The notes below the pieces were generated by a model. It did not search any database, was not told where the DNA came from, and worked only from the letters and a program-made list of their open reading frames with translations. DNA of 64,000 nucleotides from Orychophragmus violaceus. Lineage: Eukaryota; Streptophyta; Magnoliopsida; Brassicales; Brassicaceae. Position numbers and translations under genes: made by a program. The stretch covers positions 36,167,126 through 36,231,125 of the forward strand of contig CM058237.1 of NCBI GenBank assembly GCA_030180135.1, given 5' to 3'. Of the stretch, positions 31,400 to 41,431 are shown piece by piece; the stretch's first letter is position 1, and every line of letters starts with the position of its first letter.

Positions 31400-34300
31400 A
31401 TGACTACTACAAGCACACAAAACACATTCTCGATCCGGTCTGTTCTCGAAAAGGAGAAGCTGACTGGAACAAACTTCCTGACGTGGTCAAGGAACTTGAG
31501 GCTAGTCCTCAAGCAGGAGAAGAAGGATTATGTCCTTCGTGATCCTCTCCCCGAGAGGCCTCCTGCCAATGCCGCCAGGACTCTGCATAATGCTTGGGAA
31601 AAGCATTCGTCAGATGAAAATGATGCTTATTGCCTGATGTTGGTGACAATGACTCCTGAGCTGCAAAAACAGTTCGAGAGTGTATTGTCACCCATCGAGA
31701 TAATGGCAAGCCTGAAATCGCTTTTTCAGGAGCAGGCTAGGGCTGAGAGGTTTCAAACAGTTAAGAACCTCTTGGACTGCAAGTTGGCTGCGAATGCGGC
31801 AGTGAGTCCTCATGTCTTGAAGATGATGGGTTATCTCGATCATCTTCAGAAACTCGACTGCCCAATCAGCCAGGAACTTGCATGCGACATCATTCTGCAG
31901 TCATTACCTGCAAGCTATGATCAGTTCATTCTGAACTTTAACATGCATGGCTTGAGTAAGACATTGCCTGAGCTTCACGGAATGCTCAAGACTGCGGAGC
32001 CCAATTTGAGGAAAACCGCCAAGGACCCCAATGTGCTTATGGTGCAGAAGGGCAAGGGGTTTAAGAAATCCTCTGCTAAGGATAAGGGAAAGGCCAAGGC
32101 TGTCCAAGTCGCGGACAAGGACACGCCAAAGCCCAAGCCCAAGTCCAAGGCTGGGCCAACTGACATATGCAGGTTCTGTAAAGAACCAGGGCATTGGAGG
32201 AGAGAATGTAAGAAATTCCAGGAAGGTCTAAAGGAATTGAAGAAGAAGACTTTTGAGACTTCTTCAACAGGTATTTTTGTTATAGAAGTTAATACAACTA
32301 CTTCTGATAATACCTCATGGGTTATGGATACTGGTTGTGGGGCTCATATTTGTACTAATATGCAGGCACTCAGCAACAGTAGAAGGCTGAAGCAAGGACA
32401 AGTGGAGCTACGAGTTGGGAATGGAGCGAAAGTTCCAGCACTAGCTGTAGGCACTTACTTGTTGTCTTTACCTTCGGGATTGATTTTAGAACTCAATAAT
32501 TGTTATTTTGTACCTGCTATAAGCAGAAATATTATTTCAATTTCTTTGTTGGATTTGGAAGGTTATGATTTTTCAGTTAAGAATAAATTATGTTCCTTCA
32601 ATCGCAACAATTTGTTCTATGGTTCTGCCCCTCTTATGAATGGGCTTTACATACTCGATCAATCCGCGCCAATTTATAACATTAATACCAAACGGTTCAA
32701 ACCTAATGAGGAGAACCGAACGTTTCTATGGCATTGTCGTTTAGGGCACATCAGCGAGAAACGCATCAAGAGGCTCCATTCGAATGGACTTCTTGGCTCA
32801 TTTGACTTTGAGTCATGTGAGAAATGCGAATCCTGCATGATGGGCAAAATGACACGGGCCCCCTTTAATAAACCTAACGAGAGGGCCAGTGACGTATTGG
32901 GCCTGATACACACTGATGTGTGTGGCCCAATGTCCACAAATGCAAGAGGAAACTATCAGTACTTCATTACCTTTACTGATGATTTCAGTAGGTATGGATA
33001 TGTTTATTTAATGAAACATAAGTCTGAATCTTTTGAGAAGTTCAGAGAATTCCAAAATGAAGTACAGAACCAACTTGGCAAAAGCATTAAGGCTCTTCGG
33101 TCCGACCGAGGAGGAGAATACTTAAGCCAAGAATTCAGTGATCATCTGAGAGAGTGTGGGATCGTATCCCAACTCACTCCTCCCGGAACACCTCAATGGA
33201 ATGGTGTGTCTGAGAGGAGAAATCGGACCTTATTGGATATGGTTCGATCTATGATGAGTCACACAGACCTTCCAATATCCCTTTGGGGATATGCTCTGCT
33301 AACAGCAGTGTTCACTCTAAATAGAGCGCCATCGAAAGCAGTAGCAAAGACACCATATGAATTATGGACTGGAGAAGCTCCAGTTCTGTCTTATCTCAGA
33401 ATTTGGGGTTGTGAAGCCTATGTCAAGAGATTGATCTCAGACAAGCTTACACCAAAATCTGACAAATGCTACTTCATTGGTTATCCACGGGAAACCAAGG
33501 CTTATTACTTCTATCTACGTTCCGAGAACAAGATCTTTGTTGCCCGGGATTGTAACTTTCTTGAGAGGGAGTTTCTCTCTAAGAAAGACAGTGGGAGTAA
33601 GGTACTGCTTGAAGAAATTCAAGATGAACAGGATACTGCTCAACCTAATGAGGAAGAGCAGCAGGAGGACCTACAAGAAATTGTAGAGCCTGAACCTGTA
33701 GTACCTGAAGTTCGAAGATCCGGGAGGATCCGTCACGAACCCGAGAGATATCAAGGATTCCTCGTGACTGACTGTCATGATCTTCTGACCATTGATGGTG
33801 ATGAACCATCGAACTTCAATCAAGCCATGATGGGCCCAGATTCCTCTAAGTGGCGCAAGGCCACTGATTCCGAAATGGACTCCATGTCGGTCAACCAAGT
33901 GTTTTCGTTGGTTGACTTACCCGCTGGTGTAAAAGCCATCGAGTGCAAATGGATCTTCAAGAAGAAGATTGACGTGGATGGAAATGTCCAGATTTATAAA
34001 GCCAGGTTGGTGGCAAAAGGTTTCAGACAAGTTCACGGTGTGGATTACGATGAAACCTATTCACCAGTGGCTATGATGAAATCTATTCGGATTCTACTAG
34101 CAACTGCAGCTTTTCATGATTATGAAATTTGGCAGATGGACGTGAAAACCGCCTTCCTGAATGGTATTCTGGAAGAGGATGTGTATATGACACAACCTGA
34201 CGGTTACATAGATCCAAAGAATGCTGGAAAAGTATGCAAGCTTCATAAATCCATTTATGGATTGAAGCAAGCATCGAGGAGCTGGAATCTTCGTTTTGAT

Positions 34301-35377
34301 GAAGCGATCAAGCAATTTGACTTCATCAGAAACGAAGAAGAACAATGCGTGTATAAGAAATCTAGTGGGAGCAAGATTTTATTTCTTATTCTGTATGTCG
34401 ATGACATACTACTTCTCGGAAACGACGTTCCAATGCTGAAGTCCGTAAAGGACTGGCTTGGAAGTTGTTTTTCCATGAAAGACATGGGTGAAGCCGCATA
34501 CGTTCTTGGAATCAGGATCTACCGGGATAGATCTAGAAGGCTGATAGGCTTGTGTCAAGATTCATACATTGACAAAGTCCTACAAAGATTCAGCATGAAG
34601 GATTCCAAGAAGGGCTTCACGCCAATGGTACATGGCACAACGCTAAGCAAGAAGCAGAGCCCTACGACGGCTGCTGAGCTTGAGCGCATGAAGAATATTC
34701 CTTATGCATCTGCAATAGGATCTGTCATGTATGCCATGATCTGTACTCGTCCTGATGTTGCTTATGCATTGAGCATGACGAGTAGATACCAGTCAAATCC
34801 AGGTGAAAACCATTGGATTGCCGTAAAGAATATCTTGAAGTATCTAAGACATACTAAGGATAAGTTCTTAGTGTACGGTGGAAGTGATGTGCTTAAAGTC
34901 AGTGGATTCACGGACGCAAGTTTCCAGACAGACCAAGATGATTTCCGGTCACAGTCCGGTTATATCTTTTGTCTGAATGGCGGTGCAATCAGTTGGAGAA
35001 GCTCCAAGCAAGACACCGTTGCAGATTCCACTACAGAAGCTGAATATATCGCCGCCTCAGAAGCTGCGAAGGAAGCTGTTTGGATACGAAAGTTCATTAT
35101 TGAACTAGGTGTGATACCAGATGCTGCTGAGCCTCTGGCACTGTTTTGTGACAACAATGGTGCTATAGCTCAGGCAAAGGAACCAAGATCACACCAGAAA
35201 TCCAAGCATGTTCTAAGAAGATTTCACTTGATACGTGACATCATTAATAGAAAGGAAGTCAAGATCAGCCGAGTTCAGACAGATGATAACGTCGCTGATC
35301 CGTTGACAAAGCCACTCCCAAGGCCTAAGCTCGAGTTTCTGACTGAAGCTGTAGGCATTAGAGACATTGAAATGTAA
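31400..35377 (+). CDS. Copia-B Gag-Pol polyprotein, intact (1325 aa)
   Basis: Single ORF from ATG 31400 to TAA. Domains in order: capsid-like Gag of the UBN2 type (about 15-210); a basic linker with KPKPKSK; CCHC knuckle CRFCKEPGHWRREC (C257, C260, H265, C270); retropepsin DTG at 310-312; GAG-pre-integrase H-H-C-C finger (from H445/H450 to the CEKCESC cysteines); integrase with D506, D569 and E605 (35 residues between the last two); reverse transcriptase with YVDD at 999-1002; RNase H with D1172 and the EAEYIA motif near 1213-1218. The order PR-IN-RT-RH is that of Ty1/copia. No frameshift separates gag from pol, so Gag excess must come from another mechanism. It is about 98% alike to the Copia-C product by eye. 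Confidence 0.95.
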   Translation: MTTTSTQNTFSIRSVLEKEKLTGTNFLTWSRNLRLVLKQEKKDYVLRDPLPERPPANAARTLHNAWEKHSSDENDAYCLMLVTMTPELQKQFESVLSPIEIMASLKSLFQEQARAERFQTVKNLLDCKLAANAAVSPHVLKMMGYLDHLQKLDCPISQELACDIILQSLPASYDQFILNFNMHGLSKTLPELHGMLKTAEPNLRKTAKDPNVLMVQKGKGFKKSSAKDKGKAKAVQVADKDTPKPKPKSKAGPTDICRFCKEPGHWRRECKKFQEGLKELKKKTFETSSTGIFVIEVNTTTSDNTSWVMDTGCGAHICTNMQALSNSRRLKQGQVELRVGNGAKVPALAVGTYLLSLPSGLILELNNCYFVPAISRNIISISLLDLEGYDFSVKNKLCSFNRNNLFYGSAPLMNGLYILDQSAPIYNINTKRFKPNEENRTFLWHCRLGHISEKRIKRLHSNGLLGSFDFESCEKCESCMMGKMTRAPFNKPNERASDVLGLIHTDVCGPMSTNARGNYQYFITFTDDFSRYGYVYLMKHKSESFEKFREFQNEVQNQLGKSIKALRSDRGGEYLSQEFSDHLRECGIVSQLTPPGTPQWNGVSERRNRTLLDMVRSMMSHTDLPISLWGYALLTAVFTLNRAPSKAVAKTPYELWTGEAPVLSYLRIWGCEAYVKRLISDKLTPKSDKCYFIGYPRETKAYYFYLRSENKIFVARDCNFLEREFLSKKDSGSKVLLEEIQDEQDTAQPNEEEQQEDLQEIVEPEPVVPEVRRSGRIRHEPERYQGFLVTDCHDLLTIDGDEPSNFNQAMMGPDSSKWRKATDSEMDSMSVNQVFSLVDLPAGVKAIECKWIFKKKIDVDGNVQIYKARLVAKGFRQVHGVDYDETYSPVAMMKSIRILLATAAFHDYEIWQMDVKTAFLNGILEEDVYMTQPDGYIDPKNAGKVCKLHKSIYGLKQASRSWNLRFDEAIKQFDFIRNEEEQCVYKKSSGSKILFLILYVDDILLLGNDVPMLKSVKDWLGSCFSMKDMGEAAYVLGIRIYRDRSRRLIGLCQDSYIDKVLQRFSMKDSKKGFTPMVHGTTLSKKQSPTTAAELERMKNIPYASAIGSVMYAMICTRPDVAYALSMTSRYQSNPGENHWIAVKNILKYLRHTKDKFLVYGGSDVLKVSGFTDASFQTDQDDFRSQSGYIFCLNGGAISWRSSKQDTVADSTTEAEYIAASEAAKEAVWIRKFIIELGVIPDAAEPLALFCDNNGAIAQAKEPRSHQKSKHVLRRFHLIRDIINRKEVKISRVQTDDNVADPLTKPLPRPKLEFLTEAVGIRDIEM

Positions 35378-36228
35378 TCTAAATTTGAGTGGGAGTTTGA
35401 GGGCTTTTATTTAGTTATTTGATATGTTCTTGTAAAACATTCTTATGTTTAATGAAATTATTATTTCAAGATTATTTTAACTGTGATGAAATAATCGTTC
35501 CAAAATGATATGAACCATTTTATAGGTCATCGAAGTAAATGATTTGATCTTGAGTCATCGAAGTCATTTAGCTTGATCATGAGACCCTATATTTGATAGA
35601 TGTTTTATATCATCCCGTCCCTAGTCGAAGGTTGTTGAAATTGGAACACCAACAACCGTGTGAGACTGGATTGGTACGTGACTTATGACAAAGTCTCAGT
35701 GTGTCATAGATGCGCGGCATCAAAGTCAGTACATAGGTGTATGTTTGGGAACATACGACCGGACAAGACCCGCTTATAAGAACTCTTCAGGATATTTATA
35801 TCTGTGTCATAAGAGATTCTTACTACGACTATAGAGTATAGTCCTTAGACCTGAGTTCGCATGCATGTGACTGCACATGGACTGATGCACTTTGATCATT
35901 GTCTAACGCTATCGTTCTGCGATAGTTATAAGGACCTTGTTTGGGTACATTATGAAATGAATAGTTTACAGTGATGGAACAAGACGGAATTTGTCCCTCC
36001 AATATAAATGGAGTGAATATCTCTAGGCCAATCGGAGATTTGAATACTGGAAAATGCATGGCCATGCTCAAACGGACTGTCCCGAGTCGTTTGGATTGTC
36101 AGTATCGAATCAGAGTCCGATGAACAAGATTAGGCTTTATAAGGATGACACCAATCTTGCCTTATGACTAATCGAGATATTGTGACAAAAGGATTATGAA
36201 TACAGAGATTCCAGTACAAGTGGGAGAT
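35378..36228 (+). other. Copia-B 3' non-coding region and polypurine tract
   Basis: About 850 bp closely matching Copia-A and Copia-C. It holds an antisense 80-aa frame (36071-35829) and the tract AAGTGGGAGAT next to the 3' LTR. Confidence 0.65.
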
Positions 36229-36906
36229 TGTTGGAATTGTGTCCAGTAATCTCGGTACTGTCTCTAGAAAGTAAGAGTATGTCAATGATCAGACATAAGT
36301 CATATAATACTGGGGGTTATGATAGCTTGCTAGAGTCCGCTCATGATCTATAAGTCTTGGACTTATTGCCTTTATTATATGATCCCATATGGGTCACACG
36401 CCTAAGCTAACAGGAAAATGTGTAGGAACGGTTTAGCAGAAGTACGGTAAAAGTGCTAGGCATTTACTGTACTTAGAGAGAATAAAACGGTTTAGGCACT
36501 GTGTGTCGATCGATACACAAGGTGTGTCGGTCGACATAGTGCGCGAATGCCGTCGAGTTAATTGGTGTTTGGGCCAAATGGCCCAAACGGAACCGGACAA
36601 GTTTTATTAGATAAAACTCGAGTTCAGAACAATTAACCCTAACACTCCAGCCGAAAACTCTCTCTCTCTCTGCGCCGAGTTCCTCTAGTGGTCTAGCAGC
36701 CGTTTTCTGTGATCGCGTGTGTGAACCTTTGGAGGATTCATCTCTCGGTGTTTCTCTGATCTCTGACCTGTTCAATCTCCTTCCGCTGCAACAAACAGGT
36801 AAAAGGTGAGATCATCAATTGTTTCTATTCGAGAAGAACCTAGATCCGCATGTTTAGGTTGATATGAATCTAAGAATTGAATCAGGATCATCTAAACATT
36901 CCTTCA
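36229..36906 (+). repeat. Copia-B 3' LTR
   Basis: Same length as the 5' LTR. The visible differences are TTATGATAG here against TCATGATGG in the 5' copy. Confidence 0.95.
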
Positions 36907-37017
36907 CTTCTTCCTCGGAGCTTGAGTCCTCAACTAACTGAGGGGGCGACTGATCTGTTAGAGACTGAGACGGACGATGTGTAGAGTTAGTTCCAACTTT
37001 TCCTCTTCTAGTTGCAT
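36907..37017 (-). pseudogene. Env-like ORF of the outer copia, N-terminal piece
   Basis: On minus an ATG at 37017 opens MHATRRGKVGTNS and continues through an SQSLTD-type Ser-rich stretch to an acidic SSSEEE run, where Copia-B interrupts it. The CTTCT TSD shows it joins the segment ending at 29075. Confidence 0.55.
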
Positions 37018-37880
37018 GCACAATGATTGCAGACGGAGCTAGGGTTGAGCAGAGTTTCGTCGGAGCTTTTTGTTTCTTAAAAAAAAAGATTCTAATTTTT
37101 TTTCTTTGCTTTCTTTCTTCTTTTATTGAACTTATGCATAATCTGTGTCAGAGATATTATTGACTTTTTGCATGCGATATGATGGGATACCGACTCTCAA
37201 GGATTTTTGAAATTTAAAATTCAAACCAACTTTCCTTTCTTATACCCAAAATTCTGGATTTATGTTTCTTGTCAACCCATTTAAACCGGACATAATCAAC
37301 TTGAACCAGTCCTTTATTCACTGCATTATTCACAAAGACCATCAGAAGCACACAACACAATTGATAAGTAAAGGCATCCACATTCATATCAGAAGTAATG
37401 GAAATTATAATTATAGTGAGTTGCCTACATGTCACTGAAGCACTGGATTTTTAAATAAAAACATATATTTCTCCTTTGAATCCTCAAATCAGTGGTGTGT
37501 GAGTCAGGAACTGACACTTCACATTACTCAGCCCATACACCTTACTCAGTTAACTCATTTTATCAGGTCATCATTCTTCCAATGGTTATCTTTCACACTC
37601 TTATACCTTTATCTTGTCTTGAACAGTTTTCAACATTTATCCTTCAAGTGAAACCACCCTATTTTTTCTTTCTTTTGAGTCAGTAGATGAGCTACTATCT
37701 GAGTTGATTTCATCACGTGACTTATCAGGATTCACCTCAGAGTTTTTGCTTTTCTGACTTGTGCCTCACTCGAGAAACATGTACTGTTCATGAGACAAGA
37801 CAACACAACATGCAGCTCTTTTTCACTAGTTATCCTCACTCCAAATTAAATCAGAACTTGATGTACTTCTTGATAATCCA
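37018..37880 (-). other. Spacer between RNase H and the env-like ORF of the outer copia
   Basis: About 0.86 kb, AT-rich, with no long frame. A 73-aa minus frame at 37435-37214 has no motif I recognise. Confidence 0.4.
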
Positions 37881-38278
37881 TTACATTTTACAGACACCAA
37901 CTGAGTTTCTTGGAGTGATAAAACGATTAAAATCCAGAGGTTTTGTAAACAAATCAGCCAGTTGTAAGTCAGTAACGATGTATTCAACCATTACCTGTTT
38001 TTTCTCCACTAACTCCCGAATGAAATGGTGCCTTATGTCAATGTGCTTGGTATGAGAATGTTGAACTAGATTCTTTGATATGATTATAGCACTCTTGTTA
38101 TCATAGTGAGCAAGAAGTGGTCATGAGTCAATTCCATAGTCTGCTGACATTTGTTTCATCCAGAGTAATTGAGCACAACAGCTTCCCATCAAAATTTATT
38201 CAGCATCAACCATAGAAAGTGACAAAGTGTTCTGCTTCTTGCTCATCCATGAGATCAGATTATTTCCAAGAAAGAAGC
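37881..38278 (-). pseudogene. RNase H C-terminal part of the outer Sirevirus-like copia
   Basis: On minus, starting at the gypsy-array junction, the frame reads CFFLGNNLISW, KKQNTLSLS, HYDNKSAIIISKN, HTKHIDIRHHFI and LADLFTKPL, ending at a TAA at 37883-37881. These are conserved Ty1/copia RNase H motifs. The expected AEYIA box is damaged by an in-frame stop near 38195. It continues exactly from STSGG at 46738 across the inserted gypsy array. Confidence 0.8.
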
Positions 38279-38283
38279 ATCCT

Positions 38284-38593
38284 TGATAGGTGTAAAGTTT
38301 TAATCCTATACTAACTGCAAGTGCACAGTGATGTAGTTGTAGTACTTAGGGTATTGAATCCACAGGGACTCCGGTCAATGATAGATTTAGAACAGAAAGG
38401 ATTAAACTAGGAGAAAGAAAAAGTGATTAGAAACTAAAAAGCAATGCATGAAAGTAAATCAGTAGCGAGTTTGTGAGCAAGGAACCGAAGGCGTTAAGTC
38501 TAGGGAGTTCTCAGGAAATCAGGAACATAAGCTAATCAATCAATCAGGATCTAATTAAGAGCTATTCTAGAACTCAAACACAGATATAGAATT
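38284..38593 (-). repeat. Gypsy LTR-1, truncated
   Basis: Matches the first about 310 bp of the full LTR at 41432 (TGATAGGTGTAAAG start), then breaks off into filler DNA at 38594. Confidence 0.85.
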
Positions 38594-38634
38594 TTGGGGT
38601 GTATAACTCAAACATAAGCTAATCAATCAATCAG
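38594..38634. other. Templated filler at a deletion junction
   Basis: Composite of local copies: TTGGGGTGTA (also at about 38647-38657), ACTCAAACA (from about 38573) and AACATAAGCTAATCAATCAATCAG (from 38524-38547). It joins a broken LTR to the internal region. Confidence 0.7.
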
Positions 38635-39568
38635 TGTTCTTCCTGTTTTGGGGTGTACTTTGGACACATTCCATGGATCGCACAAGAGGTAATAGTGTTT
38701 GCTACTACTCCCGTGACCACTTCGGAGTTACTAACTCATCCTCAGTTTATTATTATTATTATTATTTTTTACTTTATGGAAGGGGAGAAGGGAACCAAAT
38801 AGGACAGGTTTACAGGCTATGTCAGAACTAACAAAGAAATCCGACTCCGATACAAGGTATACCAAGCCCTTAGGAGAGAAAATTAAGTCAGTATTAAGGT
38901 GAAGTCAGTAAAAGGATCCTCTGATACCTGAAGTGATGTGGGTGTCCTCAGTAGGTTGGTCCGTGTTGGGTTTTCTAATAGTCATAAATAGATCCTGCAA
39001 CTTCATCCCAATGGTTACTTAAGTTCCTGCAAGATGTTGTTAACTTCTCAAAAAATCACTGTTTCTTACTTAAACTGGTTTTGACTCAATAAAACAATTT
39101 TTTGGAAAAACAGGACTGACTCTAAGAAAACAAAAGCGTGCGTCAGTAGCTTCCTCCCCCACACTTAAACTACACTGTCCCCAGTGTAATCAAGCGTGAG
39201 CTCGGGGAAAACATGTAATCAAATTGAAAAGAGTCTGAAAAAGCCAGAGTTATGTACCTCTCGTCGCACTGTGTCGATCGATGCTCAGGACTGCAACGAT
39301 CGACACAAGGCGCATTTGCTCGATTCATTTGTTTAATCGCACTGTGTCGATCGACACACATGTTGTGTCGATCGATGCTAGGCGATTTTTGACTGTTCTC
39401 TCGGCTGGAAACACTAAAACGAAAACTTAAAATAACAAAGACTGAAAAATGAAAAATAAGAACGAAAACTGACTCTATAGTGGGTTACCTCCCACTCAGC
39501 GCTTGTTTTTAGTCATTAGCTTGACTATAGGATAGATATTAGACTCATGGCGGTTTCAACAGAGACTT
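38635..39568 (-). other. Gypsy internal copy 1, 3' non-coding region
   Basis: Non-coding; closely matches 43007-43901. Contains a CCCCCACACTTA tract (polypurine on minus, about 39157-39168) and a TCGATCGA cluster at 39269-39380. Confidence 0.6.
39269..39380. repeat. TCGATCGA cluster, gypsy internal copy 1 (3' side)
   Basis: Four copies: TGTGTCGATCGATGC, ACGATCGACACA, TGTGTCGATCGACACA and TGTGTCGATCGATGC. The duplicate is at 43636-43746 in internal copy 2. Confidence 0.85.
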
Positions 39569-41263
39569 TTAATGTCTCTGTGAATATCTCTTCATCCAAG
39601 GTGGCGTATAAGCATCCGGATCATGAGATTTTCCAAGGAACGAAGGAGTAGAATCAGGGCGAGAGCGAAGCTTGGGTGGGATTCTGCATTTTGCTGCATT
39701 CAAAGTTGATGGATTAGAAGGTTTAAGTTTAGAAGCTTTATGCCTTACCTTTGGTGGAAATGAGATGTCTGGAGCTTTCTGCTTATGAGCAGTTGCAGGC
39801 ACTGAAGATGTTAGAGCAAGTTCAAGAGGAACCGCCATCTTCTTCTCTCCAATTGGAACCTCTGGTTCCACCTCAACACTGAAGCTATGTCCATCAATGG
39901 TGCCTCTCTGCAGCTTATCCATCTTAAACCTCAATGTCTCATCTACCAGTTGGAGGTCAATCAATCCATGTCGCACATTAATCTCAGCTCCATCAGTAGC
40001 TAAGAATGATCTTCCAAGTAGCAGAGGATCATCAGGTTCAATCTCATACTTCAGCACCACAAAATCTGTTGGAATCAAGTAGTTTCCAACTCTGACAGGA
40101 ATATCCTCAAGAACTCCTTCCGGATATCGCTTTGAACGATCATCTAGGATAAGAGAGATCCTAGTAGGCTGGAATTCCATCTTTCCCAATCTCACAGCAA
40201 CTGAGTACGGCATTCGATTCACACAAGATCCTAAGTCACATAGAGAACGCTTAAATCTGTCCTTAAAGATAGAACATTTTAGCACAAAGGCTCCTGGATC
40301 TGGAAGCTTCTCTGTAATCTCAATCAGCTTCTTTTCCATCACTTTCATGCAGTTATCCACTTCCAGCTTCTGTTTAGACGGTTTAGGAACCTTAGGATAT
40401 GGCACAGGGGGCTTATAGACTCGTTCTGGGACTCTTGCAGGTTTCTGGTCTCGTCTGCGATATGTATCGATCGATGCATAGGGTGTGTCAATCGACACAA
40501 GGCGATTTTACTCAATTTTATCAGACGGATCGGGATTGCATCGATCGATATCAAGTGTGTGTCGATCGATGCATGTCTCTGACAGACAATATTCATCCAG
40601 AAAATCCGAGATTATGCTCTCTTCTTCTCCTAGCAACTCAATCTCATCTCTTAAGGTCACAGCATTGATGTACAACCTCTGTTCAGTTTTCCCAGCTTCA
40701 TTATGCCTTTGTATTGCTCCAGATGTTTGTTGAACTCGGACATCTAGCTTCTTCACATGTGTGCTCAAAGATTCAAACTTTCCATTCAGATTTTCATGCA
40801 TAGTATCCAGTTTCCTGTCGAAGTCTACAGCAGTCTTATATTGATCCTCTAGCAACTGCTCCATCATGGATTCCATCTTGCTCTTATAAGCATTAGCAGC
40901 AGGAGGTGTCCGATAAAAAGATGATCCATAGGTTCTCTGATAAGAATTACCTTGCTGATAACCAAACCTGTTTCCTTGGAATCCAGAGCCACTGATGTAG
41001 TTCAAATCTTCTTCCTGCTTCTCCAATAACTGCTCCATCATACTTAACAGCTTATCAGACTGCTTATTTTGAGGAGGAAAAGGCTGATATGATGGAGATT
41101 CATAACCTTTGGTGAATGAATAGGAACCATAGCTTCTGCAGAATGAGTTATTCTGCTGATTTTCCAATATCCGTTCCATCATTCCCATTATCTTATGCTC
41201 TATGTCGATCGATGCGAAGTAGTGTCGATCGATGCAAGCTCGAAGATGTGTCGATCGACACAC
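39569..41263 (-). pseudogene. Gag C-terminus/retropepsin ORF of gypsy internal copy 1
   Basis: On minus, 41263-40511 encodes a Gln-rich, coiled-coil-prone stretch with repeated MMEQLLE motifs (three copies) and DFLDEYCLSETCIDR. A single in-frame TAA at 40510-40508 separates it from a 309-aa frame (40498-39569). That frame holds the Athila-type aspartic protease fold: FKRSLCDLGSCVN (DLG where most retropepsins have DTG/DSG), MPYSVAVRLG, DFVVLKYEIEPDDPLLLGRSFL and the FKMDKLQRG tail. It ends near the element's 3' region with no RT or IN. In-frame SIDT and CIDRH peptides are encoded by TCGATCGACAC motifs. Probably inactive because of the stop. Confidence 0.75.
40463..40575. repeat. TCGATCGA cluster inside the gag-protease frame (copy 1)
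   Basis: Four motif copies (TATCGATCGATGC, GTCAATCGACACA, GCATCGATCGATATC, GTGTCGATCGATGC) encode SIDT/CIDR-type peptides on minus. The counterpart is at 44820-44932. Confidence 0.85.
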
Positions 41264-41285
41264 AGGACCGTGTCGATCGATGCAA
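41201..41285. repeat. TCGATCGA cluster near the gag start (copy 1)
   Basis: Four copies in 85 bp: ATGTCGATCGATGC, GTGTCGATCGATGC, GTGTCGATCGACACA and GTGTCGATCGATGC, each followed by AAG or GAAG. Confidence 0.85.
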
Positions 41286-41408
41286 GGCGATTACAGGCGT
41301 ACCTGAAACGCAAGAACAGAAAAAGAAAAAAAAATTAGTAACAAAAAAATAAAAACGAAATGCCTAGTCTAAACCCTAAGTTCAAATCTATCGAAGACTC
41401 AAAAGTGT

Positions 41409-41425
41409 CCCCGGCAACGGCGCCA
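41409..41425 (-). other. tRNA-Asp-type primer-binding site
   Basis: CCCCGGCAACGGCGCCA on plus equals the 3' end of plant tRNA-Asp, so its complement on minus is the PBS. It lies about 6 bp from the LTR start at 41432. It fixes the element's direction as minus. Confidence 0.85.
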
Positions 41426-41431
41426 AAAACT

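Larger units (their letters stand above)
29076..36906 (+). mobile_element. Copia-B: complete, intact Ty1/copia retrotransposon
   Basis: Two 678-bp LTRs (29076-29753 and 36229-36906), TG...CA ended, appear to differ at only two bases. A perfect 5-bp TSD CTTCT lies at 29071-29075 and 36907-36911. The Met-initiator PBS TGGTATCAGAGCC starts one base after the 5' LTR (29755), and the polypurine tract AAGTGGGAGAT directly precedes the 3' LTR. A single 1325-codon gag-pol ORF is uninterrupted. Every part needed for autonomous retrotransposition is visible. It sits inside the env-like ORF of the older Sirevirus-like element. Confidence 0.95.

Noticed and set aside
38634..38831. 65-aa Tyr-rich frame, similar at 43007-43267 and 52593-52820
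   Set aside because: Falls in the 3' non-coding part of the gypsy elements, antisense, with a TTATTATTA low-complexity run.
41409..41425. tRNA-Asp 3' end, possible tRNA gene
   Set aside because: Only the last 17 bases including CCA match and the rest of a cloverleaf is absent. Position beside an LTR makes it a primer-binding site. The same holds for 50986 and 62922, and for the Met-tRNA matches at 1360, 26707, 29755 and 59960.
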